From Verrucomicrobiota bacterium (GTDB taxonomy: Bacteria > Verrucomicrobiota > Verrucomicrobiia > Limisphaerales > Fontisphaeraceae), in the NCBI GenBank assembly GCA_037139415.1, contig JBAXGN010000009.1, positions 1-64,000 of the forward strand: 64,000 nt of DNA, in the 5' to 3' direction. The translations under genes were made by a program, and so were the position numbers. Positions within the stretch are counted from its first letter, which is position 1; each line of letters opens with the position of its first letter. The notes under the pieces are model-generated. The model saw only the letters and a program-made list of their open reading frames with translations, was not told the DNA's origin and made no database searches. Positions 61,677 to 64,000 of this stretch are shown here, in pieces.

Positions 61677-62543
61677 TCAAACGGCTACCAGAGTAAATAC
61701 CTCTATATTCAAATCAGGTGCCAGGGTCTCGATCCTGCCTCCATCCAGCAATCGGCAAAGCCGATAACCAAAGGGGGAAAGAAAATCCCGCAAATTACCC
61801 CATCGCCACCCGCCCGCCGTCATGGTGGTGGGGTTGATTTCGATAATTAACTTTGGCTTGCATCGCCGCAGGCATTGCGTCGCGCCGGTTAACACGTCCA
61901 GTTCGGCACCTTCAACATCAATTTTGATGAGGTCTACCCGTCGAATCTGCGCCTGCTCCAAAAGAGCGTCCAGAGCCGCCATACGAACCGGGATACGAGA
62001 GCAGTGTTCGTGCCATTTTGACGGATAAACAGAGGCACAGTGGGTCCAATTCGCCCCACCGTCGTACAACCCGATTTCACCTTCTTTTGCCCCCAACGCC
62101 AATGGAAATAATCGGACGTTGTCGAAGTGATTCAGTCCCAGATTGGCCTGCAAACGTCGGAAAGCATCGGGCTGGGGTTCGAAGCCAAGCACCAGTCCCC
62201 GTTCGCCCACCAGGGGCGCCGCCAACAGGGTGAAGCAGCCTACGTTTGCGCCCACGTCACAAAACACCGCCTCGGGTTGAAGCATTTTTTGAATACAGTC
62301 GTGGACCTCCCTTTCGTAGGTGTTGTAGAGAAACAACGGCCAGTCCACGTGCGATCCGGGTTGCACGAAAAAAGAAAACCCATCCGGGGAACGGCCCACT
62401 GGCGCCCGCCGCCAGCCATGCCGGTAAAGGGCTTGGGTTGCCATCAAGGCCAGCCGGGTGCCGCCCGGGATATGGGTCATCCGCTGGCAAAGCCATTGCC
62501 ACCAGAAATCAGGTTGCACCGGGACCGGAATGGTCGAAGTCAT
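61677..62543 (-). CDS. FkbM-family methyltransferase
   Basis: 288 aa SAM-dependent methyltransferase. Motif I is VFCDVGANVGCFTLLAAP (about 93), motif II GLVLGFEPQPDAF, and the family signature VDLIKIDVEGAELDVL near residue 205 is complete. An N-terminal helical part of about 70 residues precedes the fold. A second, only distantly similar FkbM gene is at 13543. No glycan-biosynthesis neighbours here; it is bracketed by degenerate direct repeats and lies between two secreted sugar hydrolases, so it may have been inserted. Confidence 0.87.
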   Translation of the reverse strand: MTSTIPVPVQPDFWWQWLCQRMTHIPGGTRLALMATQALYRHGWRRAPVGRSPDGFSFFVQPGSHVDWPLFLYNTYEREVHDCIQKMLQPEAVFCDVGANVGCFTLLAAPLVGERGLVLGFEPQPDAFRRLQANLGLNHFDNVRLFPLALGAKEGEIGLYDGGANWTHCASVYPSKWHEHCSRIPVRMAALDALLEQAQIRRVDLIKIDVEGAELDVLTGATQCLRRCKPKLIIEINPTTMTAGGWRWGNLRDFLSPFGYRLCRLLDGGRIETLAPDLNIEVFTLVAV

Positions 62544-62907
62544 GATTACGAAAGGATTTTGCTTTTAGGCACGGTTCAAGCTTTCACTTGGCGCGATACG
62601 GTAAAGGAGCATTGCTTTTGAGTCACCATTCATGTGGACGAGCCTACGCCTACCCCAGTTGGGGAATCAAGGGTGATTTTATGCCGCTAAAAAACCGCAT
62701 GCCGCTTGTTTTCCACCCATAAAAGTTTAATCTGGATCAAGCCGATGGAATACGGCGCGTGTTCATGGAAAGTGAAATTAAAAGAAACGGTACCAGAGTC
62801 AACGGCGGTGTCGCCGTTATCCCTTCCGCACACCTCCGCCAGCCGACCGACCGACCAAAAAAAGTGCAGGGAAGAGAACCGGTGAACGCAGCTCAAAGAA
62901 CTCAACC
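62544..62907. other. 364-bp spacer before the terminal hydrolase gene
   Basis: Holds the right copy of the direct repeat, a short hairpin AACGGCG-GTGT-CGCCGTT (62801-62818) and a 48-codon frame (62765-62911) whose TGA overlaps the next ATG. No good promoter seen. Confidence 0.6.
62559..62609 (+). repeat. Right copy of the degenerate 50-bp direct repeat
   Basis: Starts TTGCTTTTAGGCACGGTTCA and continues AGCTTTCACTTGGCGCG; same orientation as 61524-61574. Confidence 0.5.
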
Positions 62908-64000
62908 ATGAAATTCTCACTCACACTCCTCATCACCCTGCTGCTGGCATTGCTGACCTCGCTGCACGCCGGAGAACCAGTCCCCGTCGGGCCTATCATA
63001 CTGCCGGCAATGGTAAATGTATTGACCGAAACCTGGCGGGCGGCAGAGATCACGTTTGAGAGCGCCAATACATATACCAATCCGCTGAATGCCGCAGAGT
63101 TGAACGTCGTTTTCACGTCGCCATCCGGGAAAAAGTTCGTGGTACCCGGGTTCTGGGACGGCGGCAAAACGTGGCGCGTGCGCTTCGCCCCAACCGAGTA
63201 CGGTGTGTGGAATTATGTTTCAACCTGCACGGATAGCTCAGACGGCGGACTGCACGACAAACACGGAACCGTAGGGGCGAATCGCTATCAGGGATCGCTC
63301 GAAATTTACCGGCACGGCTTCATCAAGACCGCGCTAGGCAAGCGCCATTTCATGTATGCGGACGGGACGCCGTTTTTTTACCTGGGCGATACGCATTGGA
63401 GCATGCCACTGGAACCCTTTGATGAGATGTTTAAACCGATTGTCAACAAACGAGTCGCGCAGGGTTTCACGGTTTACCAGTCGGAACCGCTGGGTGCGAA
63501 ATATAATTTTTCAAACGGATTCAGCGAAGCGGATCTGCCTGGCCTGCAAGATCTGGACCGGCGGTTTAAATACATTGCCGACGCCGGTCTTGTGCATGCC
63601 AACGCCGAGTTGTTCTTCCCACCGGAAATCATCAAGCCGTGCTATACCGATGAGTATCTTAAGCAGTTGTGTCGGCTTTGGGTGGCACGTTTCGGCGCGT
63701 ATCCGGTGATGTGGACCAGCGGGCAGGAGGTGGACAACGATTTCTATTTTGACCGGGGTGACCAGCATTATTTCGATGCGAACTCCAATCCGTGGAAGAA
63801 GGTGCTGGCATGGGTTCATGAATATGATGCCTACCAGCATCCTGGCACCGCGCACATGGAATTCACAGGCAACAAACCAGAACCCAAAGAATTTCCACCG
63901 AAGGCAGAACGTCCAAAGTACGGTTATGGCGTGATGGCCTCCACCTCCAGTTTCCGCCAAGTGCCGGGGCACACCTGGTATGGGATTCAGTGGTCCCCGC
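62908..64000 (+). CDS. Secreted DUF5060/DUF4038 (GH140-like) hydrolase, cut by window end
   Basis: Open frame from ATG 62908 running off the right edge (364 codons seen, no stop). Signal peptide KFSLTLLITLLLALLTSLHA. Residues about 35-125 are a DUF5060-like beta domain (FVVPGFWDGGKTWRVRFAP). Then comes the DUF4038/apiosidase-like TIM barrel with its entry FMYADGTPFFYLGDTHWSMP and GQEVDND (about 275), a likely acid/base region. GH140 enzymes release apiose from rhamnogalacturonan II side chains; the substrate here is inferred only from family. The partial length prevents checking the nucleophile. Confidence 0.8.
   Translation, partial: MKFSLTLLITLLLALLTSLHAGEPVPVGPIILPAMVNVLTETWRAAEITFESANTYTNPLNAAELNVVFTSPSGKKFVVPGFWDGGKTWRVRFAPTEYGVWNYVSTCTDSSDGGLHDKHGTVGANRYQGSLEIYRHGFIKTALGKRHFMYADGTPFFYLGDTHWSMPLEPFDEMFKPIVNKRVAQGFTVYQSEPLGAKYNFSNGFSEADLPGLQDLDRRFKYIADAGLVHANAELFFPPEIIKPCYTDEYLKQLCRLWVARFGAYPVMWTSGQEVDNDFYFDRGDQHYFDANSNPWKKVLAWVHEYDAYQHPGTAHMEFTGNKPEPKEFPPKAERPKYGYGVMASTSSFRQVPGHTWYGIQWSP

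Noticed and set aside
58821-61683. CCGGTTGGTT-type 16-mers on both sides of GH127
   Set aside because: Two near matches (58821 and 61668, 14 of 16) but flanks do not align, so not strong enough to call an element.

Overview
The window looks like a chromosomal segment of a free-living Verrucomicrobiota bacterium, most like the Pedosphaerales/Limisphaerales group. No 16S gene is present, so this is inferred from gene content: outer-membrane lipoproteins and a beta-barrel, autotransporter-strand-repeat and PQQ-propeller secreted proteins, a verrucomicrobial-style pseudopilin, stand-alone uroporphyrinogen-decarboxylase-family (MtaA-like) proteins beside polysaccharide-degrading enzymes, and GC near 55-60% outside one AT-richer island. 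Housekeeping genes (tyrA with fused chorismate mutase, mutM, ruvB, uppP, eno, an rsmH-like gene) are scattered singly among accessory genes.

Layout. 0-5 kb: GT9 glycosyltransferase, a URO-D-family protein, a coiled-coil lipoprotein, chorismate mutase/prephenate dehydrogenase. 5-11 kb: a 1,889-residue secreted repeat protein with a CBM6 module and a possible catalytic centre domain, then a 540-bp spacer holding REP-like inverted repeats. 11-15 kb: surface-glycan genes (DegT aminotransferase, HxRRGD glycosyltransferase, FkbM methyltransferase) and a broken DUF4338/DruA transposase remnant. 15-24 kb: a very large secreted glycoside-hydrolase-like protein, a second URO-D-family gene apparently in an operon with a pectate-lyase-like enzyme, and a secreted nitrilase-family protein. 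24.1-26.5 kb: a compact type II restriction-modification island (Vsr, C5 cytosine methyltransferase, Eco29kI-like GIY-YIG nuclease). 26.7-34 kb: uppP, a PQQ-propeller protein, secreted aldose epimerase, mutM, ruvB. 34-37.4 kb: a single-chain restriction-modification enzyme. 37.5-45.6 kb: an exopolysaccharide locus (NtrC-type regulator, GT-C transferase, outer-membrane barrel, Wzz/BY-kinase, Wza-like lipoprotein, FHA protein). 45.6-51.4 kb: RsmH-like methyltransferase, an overlapping VWA/substrate-binding-protein pair, MltF-like lytic transglycosylase. 51.6-64 kb: further carbohydrate enzymes (PL9-like, GH26-like, GH127, a DUF4038/GH140-like gene cut by the window end), YceI, a pseudopilin, enolase and a Tat-exported TIM-barrel protein.

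How it fits together. The secreted enzymes suggest growth on plant or algal pectin/arabinan/mannan-type polymers. The EPS locus reads as a Wzc/Wza-type export route under a sigma-54 activator, probably using undecaprenyl carrier recycled by UppP. Two unrelated restriction systems and a dead DruA-type element show repeated mobile-DNA contact.

The least expected structure is non-coding: at least five short arrays with exact seven-base periodicity but different unit sequences, at gene ends and starts, and an 18-bp perfect inverted repeat bounding two REP-like hairpins. No tRNA, rRNA, CRISPR array or intact insertion sequence was seen.
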